Below, in pieces: positions 1-12,206 of a stretch of 64,000 nt of DNA (positions are counted from its first letter, which is position 1; each line of letters starts with the position of its first letter). Source of the DNA: Zeus faber (taxonomy: Eukaryota > Chordata > Actinopteri > Zeiformes > Zeidae); NCBI GenBank assembly GCA_960531495.1, contig OY482855.1, forward strand, positions 1,054,001 to 1,118,000, read 5' to 3'. Made by a program: the position numbers and the translations under genes. The notes under the pieces were generated by a model. It had not been told where the DNA came from. It saw only the letters and a list, made by a program, of their open reading frames with translations, and did not search any database.

Positions 1-3000
1 TGAAAGATTAAACAATTGAAAGAAAGATTGGAAGAAAGATTGAAAAAGGAAATATTGAAAGAAAGAATGAAAGAAAGATTGAAAGAAAGTTGGAAAGAAA
101 GATTGAAAGAAAGAAAGATTGAAAGAAATAATGAAAGAAAGATTGAACGATTGGAACCAATATTGAAAGATAGAAAAATTGAAAGTAAGAAAGAATGAAA
201 GCAAGATTGAAAGATTGAAAGAAAGAATGAAAGAAAGATTGAAAGATTGACAGAATGATTGAAAAAAAGGTTGAAAGACTGAAAGAAAGAATGAAAGAAA
301 GATTGAAAGATTGAAAGATTGAAAGAAAGATTGAATGTTTGAAAGAAAGTTTGAAAGAAAGATTTAAAGAAAGAAAGATTGAAAGAAATATTGAAAGAAA
401 GATTGAAAGATTGAAAGAAAGATTGAAAGATTGAAAGATTGAAATAATGATTGAAAGTTTGAAAGAAAGATTGAAAGAAAGATTTAAGGAAAGAAAGATT
501 GAAAGTAAGAAAGATTGAAAGAAATATTGAAAGAAAGATTGAAAGATTGAAAGAAAGATTGAAAGAAAGAATGAACGAAAGATTGAAAGAAAGATTGAAA
601 AAAAGAAAGATTGAAAGAAAGATTGAAAGACTGAAGGAAAGAATGAAAGAAAGATTGAAAGAAAGATTGAAAGAAAGATTGAAAGAAAGAAAGATTGAAA
701 GAAAGATTGAAAGATTGAAAGATTGAAAGAAAGAATGAAAAATTGAAAGAAAGAATGAAAGAACGATTGAAAGAAAGAATGAAAGAATGAAAGAAAGATT
801 GAAAGATTGAAAGAAAGATTGAAAGAAAGATTTAAAGAAAGATTGAAAGACTGAAAGAAAGAATGAAAGAAATAATTAAAGAAAGATTGAAAGAACGAAT
901 GTAAGAAAGATTGAAAGATTGAAAGATTGAAATAAAGATTGAAAGTTTGAAAGAAAGATTGAAAGAAAGATTTAAAGAAAGAAAGATTGAAAGAAATATT
1001 GAAAGAAAGATTGAAAGAATTAACAAAAGAAAGATTGAAAGAAAGAATGAAAGAAAGATTGAACGATTGGAAGAAATATTGAAAGAAAGATGGATTGAAA
1101 GTAAGATAGATTGAAAGAAAGAATGAAAGAAAGATTGAAAGATTTAAAGAATGAATGAAAGAAAGATTGAAAGATTGAAATATTGAAAGAAAGAATGAAT
1201 GAAAGATTGAAAGATTGAAAGAAAGATTGAAAGATTGAAAGATTGAAATAAAGATTGAAAGTTTGAAAGAAAGATTGAAAGAAAGATTGAAAGAAAGAAA
1301 GAAATATTGAAAGAAAGATTGAAAGAAAGAATGAAAGAATGAAAGAAAGATTGAAAGATTGAAAGAAAGATTGAAAGTAATAAAGATTGAAAGAAGGAAT
1401 GAAGGAAAAATTGAAAGTTTGAAAGACTGAAAGAATGAATGAAAGAAAGATTGAAAGATTGAAAGAAAGAAAGATTGAAAGAAAGAATGAAAGAATGAAA
1501 GAAAGATTGAAAGATTGAAAGAAATACTGAAAGAAAGAAAGAAAGATTGAAAGTAAGAACGATTGAAAGAAAGCTTGAAAGAAAGATTGAAAGAAAGAAT
1601 GAAAGAAAGATTGAAAGAATGAAAGATTGAAAGAAAGATTGAAAGATTGAAAGAAAGAATAAAAGAACGATTGAAAGAAAGAATGAAAGAATGAAAGAAA
1701 GATTGAAAGATTGAAAGAATATTGAAAGAAAGAGAGAATGAAAGTAAGAAAGATTGAAAGAAAGATTGAAAGACTGAAAGAAAGAATGAATAAAAGAATT
1801 AAAGAAAGATTGAAAGATTGAAAGATTGAAAGAAAGATTGAAAAAAGAATGATTGAAAGAAAGAAAGATTTAAAGAATGAAAGATTTAAAGAAAGATTGA
1901 AAGACTAAAAGTAAGAATGAAAAAAAAGAATGAAAGAAAGATTGAAAGATTGAAAGATTGAAAGAAAGAATGAAAGATTGAAAGAAAGAATGAAAGAACG
2001 ATTGAAAGAAAGAATGAAAGAATGAAAAAAAAGAATGAAAGAAAGATTGAAAGATTGAAAGATTGAAAGAAAGAATGAAAGATTGAAAGAAAGAATGAAA
2101 GAACGATTGAAAGAAAGAATGAAAGAATGAAAGAAAGATTGAAAGAAATATTGAAAGAAAGAGAGAATGAAAGTAATAAAGATGGAAAGAAAAATTGAAA
2201 GAAAGATTAAAAGAGAGATTGAAAGATTGAAAGATTGAAAGAAAGAATGAAAGATTGAAAGAAAGAATGAAAGAATGAATGAAAGATTAAAAGATTGAAA
2301 GAAAGGTTGAAGATAGAATGAAAGAAAGATTGAAATATTGAAAGTTTGAAAGAAAGATTGAAAGAAAGATTTAAAGAAAGATTGAAAGACTAAAAAAAAG
2401 AATGAAAGAAAGATTGAAAGGTTGAAAGAAAGAATGAAAGAATGAAAGAAAGATTGAAAGATAGAAAGAAAGATTGAAAGAAAGAATGAAAGTATGAAAG
2501 AAAGATTGAAAGATTGAAGGAAATATTGAAAGAACGATTGAAAGAAAGAATGAAAGAACGAAAGAAAGATTGAAAGAAAGATTGAAAGTAATAAAGATTG
2601 AAAGAAGGAATAAAGGAAAAATTGAAAGTTTGAAAGACTGAAAGAATGAATGAAAGAAAGATTGAAAGATTGAAAGATTGAAAGAAAGAAAGATTGAGAG
2701 AAAGAATGAAAGAATGAAAGAAAGATTGAAAGATTGAAAGAAATACTGAAAGAAAGAAAGAAAGATTGAAAGTAAGAACGATTGAAAGAAAGCTTGAAAG
2801 AAAGATTGAAAGAAAGAATGAAAGAAAGATTGAAAGATTGAAAGATTGAAAGAAAAAATGAAAGATTGAAAGAAAGAATAAAAGAACGATTGAAAGAAAG
2901 AATGAAAGAATGAAAGAAAGATTGAAAGATTGAAAGAATATTGAAAGAAAGAGAGAATGAAAGTAAGAAAGATTGAAAGAAAGATTGAAATTAAAAAAGA

Positions 3001-6000
3001 TTGAAAGAAAGAATGAAAGAAAAATTGAAAGATTGAAAGATTGAAAGAAAGATTTAAAGAAAGATTTAAAGAAAGATTGAAAGACTGAAAGAAAGAATGA
3101 ATAAAAGAATTAAAGAAAGATTGAAAGATCGAAAGATTGAAAGATTGAAAGAAAGATTGAAAAAAGAATGATTGAAAGAAAGAAAGATTTAAAGAATGAA
3201 AGTAAGAATGAAAAAAAAGAATGAAAGAAAGATTGAAAGATTGAAAGATTGAAAGAAAGAATGAAAGATTGAAAGAAAGAATGAAAGAACGATTGAAAGA
3301 AAGAATGAAAGAATGAAAGAAAGATTGAAAGATTGAAAGAAATATTGAAAGAAAGAGAGAATGAAAGTAAGAAAGATGGAAAGAAAAATTGAAAGATTGA
3401 AAGATTGAAAGAAAGAATTAAAGAAAGATTGAATGATTGAAAGATTGAAAGAAAGATTGAAAGAAAGATTGAAAAAAGAAAGAAAGATTGAAAGAAAGAT
3501 TGAGAGAAAGATTGAAAGAAAGAATGAAAGTTTGAAAGAAAGATTGAAAGAAAGATTGAAAGAAAGATTGAAAGAAAGATTGAAAGACTGAAAGAAAAAA
3601 TGAAAGAAAGATTAAAAGAGAGATTGAAAGATTGAAAGATTGAAAGAAAGAATGAAAGATTGAAAGAAAGAATGAAAGAATGAATGAAAGATTAAAAGAT
3701 TGAAAGAAATATTGAAAAAAAGAAAGATTGAAAGTAAGAAAAATTGAAAGAATGAATGAAAGAAACAAAAAAAGACTGATAAAAAGAAAGAATGTTTGAG
3801 AGATCAAAATATTTAAAGAAAGAAAGATTGAAAGAAAGATTTTAAGACTGAATTAAAGAATTAAAGAAAGATTGAAAGAAAGGTTGAAAGATAGAATGAA
3901 AGAAAGATTGAAAGATTAAAAGTTGTAAAGAAAGATTGAAAGAAAGATTTAAAGAAAGATTGAAAGACTAAAAAAAAGAATGAAAGAAAGATTGAAAGGT
4001 TGAAAGAAAAAATGAAAGAATGAAAGAAACATTGAAAGATTGAAAGAAAGATTGGAAGAAAGAATGAAAGTATGAAAGAAAGATTGAAAGATTGAAGGAA
4101 AGATTGAAAGAACGATTGAAAGAAAGAATGAAAGAATGAAAGAAAGATTGAAAGATTGAAAGAAAGATTGAAAGTAATAAAGATTAAAAGAAGGAATGAA
4201 GGAAAAATTGAATGTTTGAAAGACTGAAAGAATGAATGAAAGATTGAAAGAAAGATTTTAAGAAAGGTTGAAAGACTGAAAGAAAGAATGAAAGAAAGAA
4301 TGATTGAAAGATTGAAAGAAAGAATGAAAGATTGAAAGAAAGAATATAAGAACGATTGAAAGAAAGATTGAAAGTAAGGTTGAAAGTTTGAAAGAAAGAT
4401 TGAAAGAAAAATTGAAAGAAAGATTGAAAGACTGAAGGAAAGAATGAGTGAAAGATTGAAAGAAAGATTAAAAGAAAAAAGATTGAAAGTATTAAAGACT
4501 GAAAAAAATATTGAAAGAAAGATTTAAAGACTGAAAGATAGAATGAAAGAAAGATTGAAAGATTGAAAGATTGAAAGAAAGAATGAAAAAAAGATTGAAA
4601 GACTGAAAAAAATATTGAAAGAAAGATTGAAAGATTGAAAGATAGAATGAAAGAAAGATTGAAAGATTGAAAGAAAGAATGAAAGAAAGATTGAAAGACT
4701 GAAAGAAAGAATGAAAGAAAGATTGAAAGTGCGAAAGAAAGAATGAAAGAATTAAAGAAAGATTGAAAGAAATATTGAAAGAAAGAATGAAAGATTGAAA
4801 GAAAGAATGAAAGTAATAAAGATTGAAAGAAGGAATGAAGGAAAAGTTGAATGTTTGAAAGACTGAAAGAATGAATGAAAGAAAGCTTGAAAGAAAGATT
4901 GAAAGAAAGATTTTAAGAAAGGTTGAAAGACTGAAAGAAAGAATGAAAGAAAGAATGATTGAAAGATTGAAAGAAAGAATGAAAGATTGAAAGAAAGAAT
5001 ATAAGAACGATTGAAAGAAAGATTGAAAGTAAGATTGAAAGTTTGAAAGAAAGATTGAAAGAAAAATTGAAAGAAAGATTGAAAGACTGAAGGAAAGAAT
5101 GAGTGAAAGATTGAAAGAAAGATTAAAAGAAAAAAAGATTGAAAGTATTAAAGACTGAAAAAAATATTGAAAGAAAGATTGAAAGATTGAAAGATAGAAT
5201 GAAAGAAAGATTGAAAGATTGAAAGATTGAAAGAAAGAATGAAAGAAAGATTGAAAGACTGAAAAAAATATTGAAAGAAAGATTGAAAGATTGAAAGATA
5301 GAATGAAAGAAAGATTGAAAGATTGAAAGATTGAAAGAAAGAATGAAATAAAGATTGAAAGACTGAAAGAAAGAATGAAAGAAAGATTGAAAGTGCGAAA
5401 GAAAGAATGAAAGAATTAAAGAAAGATTGAAAGATTGAAAGAATATTGAAAGAAAGAGAGAATGAAAGTAAGAAAGATTGAAAGAAAGATTGAAAGTAAA
5501 AAAGATTGAAAGAAAGAATGAAAGAAAAATTGAAAGATTGAAAGATTGAAAGAAAGATTTAAAGAAAGATTTAAAGAAAGATTGAAAGACTGAAAGAAAG
5601 AATGAATAAAAGAATTAAAGAAAGATTGAAAGATCGAAAGATTGAAAGATTGAAAGAAAGATTGAAAAAAGAATGATTGAAAGAAAGAAAGATTTAAAGA
5701 ATGAAAGATTTAAAGAAAGATTGAAAGACTAAAAGTAAGAATGAAAAAAAAGAATGAAAGAAAGATTGAAAGATTGAAAGATTGAAAGAAAGAATGAAAG
5801 ATTGAAAGAGAGAATGAAAGAACGATTGAAAGAAAGAATGAAAGAATGAAAGAAAGATTGAAAGATTGAAAGAAATATTGAAAGAAAGAGAGAATGAAAG
5901 TAAGAAAGATGGAAAGAAAAATTGAAAGATTGAAAGATTGAAAGAAAGAATTAAAGAAAGATTGAATGATTGAAAGATTGAAAGAAAGATTGAAAGAAAG

Positions 6001-9000
6001 ATTGAAGAAAGAAAGATTTAAAGAAAAAAAGATTTAAAGAAAGATTGAAAGACTAAAAGAAGGAATGAAAAAAAAGATTGAAAGAAAGATTGAAAAAAGA
6101 AAGAAAAGTTGAAAGAAAGATTGAAAGAAAGATTGAAAGATTGAAGGAAAGATTGAAAGAACGATTGAAAGAAAGAATGAAAGAATGAAAGAAAGATTGA
6201 AAGATTGAAAGAAAGATTGAAAGTAATAAAGATTGAAAGAAGGAATCAAGGAAAAATTGAATGTTTGAAAGACTGAAAGAATGAATGAAAGAAAGCTTGA
6301 AAGAAAGATTGAAAGAAAGATTTTAAGAAAGGTTGAAAGACTGAAAGAAAGAATGAAAGAAAGAATGATTGAAAGATTGAAAGAAAGAATGAAAGATTGA
6401 AAGAAAGAATATAAGAACGATTGAAAGAAAGATTGAAAGTAAGATTGAAAGTTTGAAAGAAAGATTGAAAGAAAAATTGAAAGAAAGATTGAAAGACTGA
6501 AGGAAAGAATGAGTGAAAGATTGAAAGAAAGATTAAAAGAAAAAAAGATTGAAGTATTAAAGACTGAAATAAATATTGAAAGAAAGATTGAAAGATTGAA
6601 AGATAGAATGAAAGAAAGATTGAAAGATTGAAAGATTGAAAGAAAGAATGAAAGAAAGATTGAAAGACTGAAAAAAATATTGAAAGAAAGATTGAAAGAT
6701 TGAAAGATAGAATGAAAGAAAGATTGAAAGATTGAAAGATTGAAAGAAAGAATGAAATAAAGATTGAAAGACTGAATGAAAGAATGAAAGAAAGATTGAA
6801 AGTGCGAAAGAAAGAATGAAAGAATTAAAGAAAGATTGAAAGATTGAAAGAATATTGAAAGAAAGAGAGAATGAAAGTAAGAAAGATTGAAAGAAAGATT
6901 GAAAGTAAAAAAGATTGAAAGAAAGAATGAAAGAAAAATTGAAAGATTGAAAGATTGAAAGAAAGATTTAAAGAAAGATTTAAAGAAAGATTGAAAGACT
7001 GAAAGAAAGAATGAATAAAAGAATTAAAGAAAGATTGAAAGATCGAAAGATTGAAAGATTGAAAGAAAGATTGAAAAAAGAATGATTGAAAGAAAGAAAG
7101 ATTTAAAGAATGAAAGATTTAAAGAAAGATTGAAAGACTAAAAGTAGGAATGAAAAAAAAGAATGAAAGAAAGATTGAAAGATTGAAAGATTGAAAGAAA
7201 GAATGAAAGATTGAAAGAAAGAATGAAAGAACGATTGAAAGAAAGAATGAAAGAATGAAAGAAAGATTGAAAGATTGAAAGAAATATTGAAAGAAAGAGA
7301 GAATGAAAGATTGAAAGATGGAAAGAAAAATTGAAAGATTGAAAGATTGAAAGAAAGAATTAAAGAAAGATTGAATGATTGAAAGATTGAAAGAAAGATT
7401 GAAAGAAAGATTGAAGAAAGAAAGATTTAAAGAAAAAAAGATTTAAAGAAAGATTGAAAGACTAAAAGTAAGAATGAAAAAAAAGATTGAAAGAAAGATT
7501 GAAAAAAGAAAGAAAGATTGAAAGAAAGATTGAAAGAAAGATTGAAAGAAAGAATGAAAGTTTGAAAGAAAGATTGAAAGAAAGATTGAAAGAAAGATTG
7601 AAAGACTGAAAGAAAAAATGAAAGAAAGATTAAAAGAGAGATTGAAAGATTGAAAGATTGAAAGAAAGAATGAAAGATTGAAAGAAAGAATGAAAGAATG
7701 AATGAAAGATTAAAAGATTGAAAGAAATATTGAAAAAAAGAAAGATTGAAAGTAAGAAAAATTGAAAGAATGAATGAAAGAAACAAAAAAAGACTGATAA
7801 AAAGAAAGAATGTTTGAGGGATCAAAATATTTAAAGAAAGAAAGATTGAAAGAAAGATTTTAAGACTGAATTAAAGAATTAAAGAAAGATTGAAAGAAAG
7901 GTTGAAAGATACAATGAAAGAAATATTGAAAGATTGAAAGTTGTAAAGAAAGATTGAAAGAAAGATTTAAAGAAAGATTGAAAGACTAAAAAAAGAATGA
8001 AAGAAAGATTGAAAGGTTGAAAGAAAGAATGAAAGAATGAAAGAAAGATTGAAAGATTGAAAGAAAGTTTGAAAGAGAGATTTAAACAAAGAAAGATTGA
8101 AAGTAAGAAAGATTGAAAGATTGAAAGAAAGTTTGACAGAAAGATTTAAAGAAAGAAAGATTGAATGAAATATTGAAAGAAAGATTGAAAGATTGAAAGA
8201 AAGATTGAAAGATTGAAAGATTGAAATAATGATTGAAAGTTTGAAAGAAAGATTGAAAGAAAGATTTAAGGAAAGAAAGATTGAAAGTAAGAAAGATTGA
8301 AAGAAATATTGAAAGAAAGATTGAAAGATTGAAAGAAAGATTGAAAGAAAGAATGAAAGAAAGATTGAAAGAAAGATTGAAAAAAAGAAAGATTGAAAGA
8401 AAGATTGAAAGACTGAAGGAAAGAATGAAAGAAAGATTGAAGGAAAGATTGAAAGAAAGATTGAAAGAAAGAAAGATTGAAAGAAAGATTGAAAGATTGA
8501 AAGATTGAAAGAAAGAATGAAAAATTGAAAGAAAGAATGAAAGAACGATTGAAAGAAAGAATGAAAGAATGAAAGAAAGATTGAAAGATTGAAAGAAAGA
8601 TTGAAAGAAAGATTTAAAGAAAGATTGAAAGACTGAAAGAAAGAATGAAAGAAATAATTAAAGAAAGATTGAAAGAATTAACAAAAGAAAGATTGAAAGA
8701 AAGAATGAAAGAAAGATTGAACGATTGGAAGAAATATTGAAAGAAAGATGGATTGAAAGTAAGATAGATTGAAAGTAAGAATGAAAGAAAGATTGAAAGA
8801 TTTAAAGAATGAATGAAAGAAAGATTGAAAGATTGAAATATTGAAAGAAAGAATGAATGAAAGATTGAAAGATTGAAAGAAAGATTGAAAGATTGAAAGA
8901 TTGAAATAAAGATTGAAAGTTTGAAAGAAAGATTGAAAGAAAGATTGAAAGAAAGAAAGAAATATTGAAAGAAAGATTGAAAGAAAGATTGAAAGAAAGA

Positions 9001-9450
9001 AAGATTGAATGATTGAATGATTGAAAGAAAGACTGAAAGAAAGAATGACAGACAGAAAGATTGAAAGAAAGAATGAAAGAAAGATTGAAAAAAAGATTGA
9101 AAGATTAAACAATTGAAAGAAAGATTGCAAGAAAGATGGAAAGAATGAAAGATTGAAATAATGATTGAAAGTTTGAAAGAAAGATTGAAAGAAAGATTGA
9201 AAGAAATATTGAAAGACTGAAAGAAAGAATGAAAGAAAGATTGAAAGAAAGATTGAAAGAAAGAAAGAAAAATTGAAAGAAAGATTGAAAGATTGAAAGA
9301 AAGATTGAAAGAACGATTGAAATAAAGGAGAACGAAAGAAAGGTTGATCCATTAACATCAGCACAACCCCATTGTGTTTATTGTTCTATGATAAGATTGA
9401 AAGAAAGATTGAAAATAAGATTGAAAGAAACAAAGATTGAAAGAAAGATT
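1..9450. repeat. GAAA/GATT minisatellite, about 9.4 kb
   Basis: The stretch is almost entirely 4-, 8- and 12-base units such as GAAAGATT, GAAAGAAT and GAAAGAAA, with scattered single-base variants. The plus strand is nearly all A and G with regular T, so both strands show long open frames (plus: Lys-Glu-Arg-Leu/Ile repeats; minus: Phe-Gln-Ser/Leu-Ser repeats) only because the period is a multiple of three. I do not regard these as genes. Higher-order copies exist: about 429-1310 resembles 8211-8960, and about 3400-3870 resembles 7410-7870. A non-repetitive insertion of roughly 60 bases lies near 9335-9395, after which the repeat resumes to about 9450. Confidence 0.95.
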
Positions 9451-9591
9451 TAAAAAAAATGAGTACTAGTCACTTTTAAAAAATCATTTGTCCTATGGAT
9501 TAAATGCCATACACACTTGCATCTCTCCCCTCCCACCCCACACACATTCACATGACCAATCCTCCCAACACCCACACACACATGCGTACAT

Positions 9592-9592
<1 letters not shown>

Positions 9593-9625
<33 letters not shown>
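9593..9625. repeat. (CA)n microsatellite
   Basis: A CA dinucleotide run with a CA-rich degenerate lead-in from about 9530. It lies between the minisatellite and the left LTR of the Gypsy element. The rest of 9451-9652 shows nothing recognisable. Confidence 0.9.
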
Positions 9626-9628
<3 letters not shown>

Positions 9629-9647
9629 CACAGGAATAAATGTACCC

Positions 9648-9652
9648 GTACA
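9648..9652. repeat. Target-site duplication, left copy (GTACA)
   Basis: GTACA directly precedes the TGTTAGGC start of the left LTR. The same five bases follow the ...GTGACA end of the right LTR at 12039-12043. Five bases is a usual length for Ty3/Gypsy integration. The bases after the left LTR also begin GTAC, so a chance match is possible. Confidence 0.6.
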
Positions 9653-10155
9653 TGTTAGGCCCACGGCCTCCCAGCGCCACTAGAGGCCGCCCTTGCCCCA
9701 TCTGCAGCTCCCTACTCAGACCCAATTGCACACACCTGGGATCAATTACCCGCACTGTATTTAGCCCCAGCTTCCTAGCCATTCCTTGCCAGACCGTCAA
9801 CTAGCTTTCCCCGAGTTGCATCGCGATTGGCTCCCTTCCTAGTTCCTAGTTCCTAGTTCCTAGTTCCCAGTTCCCAGTTCCAAGTTCCTAGTTTATGTCT
9901 TGTTGTCTCGCCTTCCCTACACCTGTCTGTCTCCGCTTGTCGACCAGGACTCTCCACCCAGCCTAGTTCCCCGTCTCTCCACCCGGATCCTGGACCCCAT
10001 CTCCTGGTCATCATCGTCCCTGCCCTGCCCTGCTCCATCCCCTCCCGACCAGGTCCCCCCGGCCAGCTCCACCGTCCCAGTTAATAAACATCCCTTGCCT
10101 GCCTCCCGTGTCCCTGTGTCGTGCGTTTGGGTTCCTCCCTGTTCGGGTCGTGACA
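9653..10155 (+). mobile_element. Ty3/Gypsy 5' LTR
   Basis: The LTR starts TGTTAGG and ends GTGACA, with the TG...CA rule and short TGT/ACA inverted ends. It contains a tandem run of AGTTCCTA-type octamers (about 9837-9893) and an AATAAA polyadenylation signal near 10083. Its last 360 bases or so match the right-hand LTR closely. Differences are a few substitutions, a different octamer number, and a short AT-rich insertion after AATAAA in the right copy. Confidence 0.8.
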
Positions 10156-10176
10156 GTACGGTCTGGCCAGGAAAAC

Positions 10177-11115
10177 ATGGACCCAGCCGACACAGAAGGG
10201 CTCCGCCGCGCACTCCGGGACAGAGGAGTGTTGCTTGGGCAACATGACCGGGTCCTCCGGGACATCGCGGAACACCTCCGGACCATCTCTGCGGCCGTCA
10301 GCAGCCTGCAGGGCCCTCCGGCCCCCGTGGCCTCCCCTGCTCCTCCGACCTGCCCTCCTTCCCCCACCAGGGCTCCCAGCGCCTCTCTCGTTCCCCCTGA
10401 GCCCCACGTTCCGGCTCCAGCGCCTTACGACGGCGATTTCGGCACCTGCCGCGCCTTCCTTGTGCAGTGCGCGGTGGTTTTCCAACAGCGGCTGTCGTCG
10501 TACGACTCCGATAGTGCCCACATCGCGTTCCTCATCTCCTGCCTGAGAGGGGCGGCTCTCGGCTGGGGTTCCGCGGTTTGGAGTCAGGGGGGTCCCGTGA
10601 GTCTCTCCTACGATCTGTTTACCCGCGAAATGAGGAGAGTCTTCGACCACCCAGTTTGCGGCAAGGAGGCCGCCAGAAGACTCCTCTTCCTCCGCCAGGG
10701 TTCCCGTAGCGTCGCCTCCCTCGTCGTCGAGTTCCGGACTCTAGCCGCGGAAAGCGGCTGGAATGACGGAGCCCTGCAGGACGTGTTCCAGCGTGCCCTG
10801 AACGACGAGTTGCTGGCACGGCGGGACGAGCCCACGGACCTGGACCAACTAGTGGAGACCTCAATCCGCCTGGACAACCGGCTACGGGAGCGCCATCGCG
10901 AGAGGGAGGGGGCGAGCCTCCAGTCCGTGCCTCCCGCCTGGGCGGCCACGCCCCAGTCTCCAGCGCCCGCTACTCTTGGGCGCCGCACAAGTCCCCCGAC
11001 TCTCTCCGATGCCGAGCCAATGCAGCTTGGTCGCTCCCGGATCTACCCAGAGGAGCGAGCACGCCGCCTACAGACCGGTGCCTCTCTGTATTGCGGTCGG
11101 CTGGGACACCTCTGA
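10177..11115 (+). pseudogene. Ty3/Gypsy gag, with stop inside the zinc knuckle
   Basis: This encodes a Gag structural protein that would assemble the retrotransposon particle. The start is the ATG at 10177, 21 bases after the LTR, giving the MDPADTEGLRRALRDR N-terminus typical of fish Gypsy Gags. A helical N-terminus and a proline-rich stretch precede the capsid-like region (around YDGDFGTCRAFLVQC and LLFLRQGSRSVASLVVEFR). At the C-terminus a CCHC knuckle begins (YCGRLGHL) but a TGA at 11113-11115 cuts it before the last Cys. The frame stays open beyond that stop straight into the RT fragment, so the element probably once had one long gag-pol frame. GC content is much higher than in the flanks. 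Confidence 0.85.
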
Positions 11116-11650
11116 GCCACCTGCCCGGTCCGGCCACGAGAGGGCGACTCCTCGGTAGGGCTACGCTCCGGCCGCTCCTTACCACGTCATCGCCCCTATG
11201 ACTGCGCAATCAACCTCCTGCCAGGCGCCCCCCTCCCCTGCAGTCGCCTGTATAACGTCTCCCGGTCTGAACAGGAGGCCATGGAGACTCACATCCGCGA
11301 CTCTCTCGCTGCCAGGATTACTCGTCCCTCGTTTTCTCCGCTAGGCGCAGGGTTCTTCTTTGTTGCGGAGAAGGACAAGACCCTCCGTCCTTGCGTCGAT
11401 TTCAGGGGACTGAACGATATCACGATCAAAGACAAGTACCCCTTGCCCCTGATGGATTCAGTCTTCGTCCCCATCCAGGGGGCCACCCACTTTTCCAAGC
11501 TGGACCTCCGCAACGCTTACCACCTGGTCCGCATCCGCAAAGGGGACGAGTGGAAGACTGCCTTTAACACCCCGCTCGGTCACTTTGAGTACCTTGTTAT
11601 GCCCTTTGGGCTGTCAAATGCCCCAGCGGTCTTCCAGGCCCTAATTAACG
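11116..11650 (+). pseudogene. Ty3/Gypsy pol remnant: truncated reverse transcriptase
   Basis: The same frame as gag continues after the TGA. The protease region is missing: about 30 codons after the knuckle the sequence is already the lead-in to reverse transcriptase. RT landmarks are the [13 protein letters not shown] region, the first catalytic Asp in [13 protein letters not shown], and the [16 protein letters not shown] motif. The sequence breaks off after FQALIN and joins LTR sequence, so the YxDD motif, RNase H and integrase are all absent. The element is an internally deleted copy that would need enzymes in trans. Confidence 0.85.
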
Positions 11651-11657
11651 GGAGGTT

Positions 11658-12038
11658 AGCAACTAGCTTTCCCCGAGTTGCATCGCCGCGTCAGCCGTGT
11701 CAGCCGCGTCAGCGATTGGCTCCCTTCCTAGTTCCTAGTTCCCAGTTCCAAGTTCCAAGTTCCTAGTTTATGTCTTGTTGTCTCGCCTTCCCTTCACCTG
11801 TCTGTCTCCGCTGGTCGACCAGGACTCTCCACCCAGCCTGGTTCCCCGTCTCTCCACCCGGATCCTGGACCCCATCTCCTGGTCATCATCGTCCCTGTCC
11901 TGCCCTGCTCCATCCCCCCCCGACCAGGTCCCCCCGGCCAGCTCCACCGTCCCGGTTAATAAACATCACTTTATTATTTGCCTGCCTCCCGTGTCCCTGT
12001 GTCGTGCGTTTGGGTTCCTCCCTGTTCTGGTCGTGACA
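11658..12038 (+). mobile_element. Ty3/Gypsy 3' LTR, lacking its 5' part
   Basis: The sequence resumes LTR identity at CAACTAGCTTTCCCCGAG, matching about 9797 in the left LTR, and ends GTGACA at 12038. The first roughly 145 bases expected for a full LTR are absent, apparently removed by the same deletion that took most of pol. Relative to the left copy it has an extra GCGTCAGCC-type repeat (about 11688-11714) and an AT-rich insertion after AATAAA (about 11967). Confidence 0.8.
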
Positions 12039-12043
12039 GTACA
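12039..12043. repeat. Target-site duplication, right copy (GTACA)
   Basis: Matches 9648-9652 and follows the LTR end exactly. Confidence 0.6.
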
Positions 12044-12177
12044 TCCAGTATGTATACACACACAGTCATGTTAACCTATACACTGTGGTTTAAACAGGAC
12101 TACGTACTACCCATATGCACTCACAGCACTGTGTATATCCTCTCCCACCACACACATTCACATAACAAACCGTCCCG

Positions 12178-12206
12178 GCACACACACACACACACACACA
12201 CACACA
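12178..12206. repeat. (CA)n microsatellite
   Basis: Uninterrupted CA repeat in an otherwise unassigned stretch. A C homopolymer of about 18 bases follows at 12422-12440. Confidence 0.9.

Noticed and set aside
499..726. Lys-Glu-Arg-Leu repeat frame that looks like a single alpha-helix protein
   Set aside because: Same cause: a 12-base period of a microsatellite-type sequence; no promoter or start context.
8678..9364. 228-codon open frame on the minus strand in the minisatellite (Phe/Gln/Ser-rich)
   Set aside because: The repeat period (4, 8 or 12 bases) creates long open frames in several frames and on both strands; composition is pure repeat.
10081..10650. 189-codon minus-strand frame opposite gag
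   Set aside because: Antisense shadow of the GC-rich gag reading frame.
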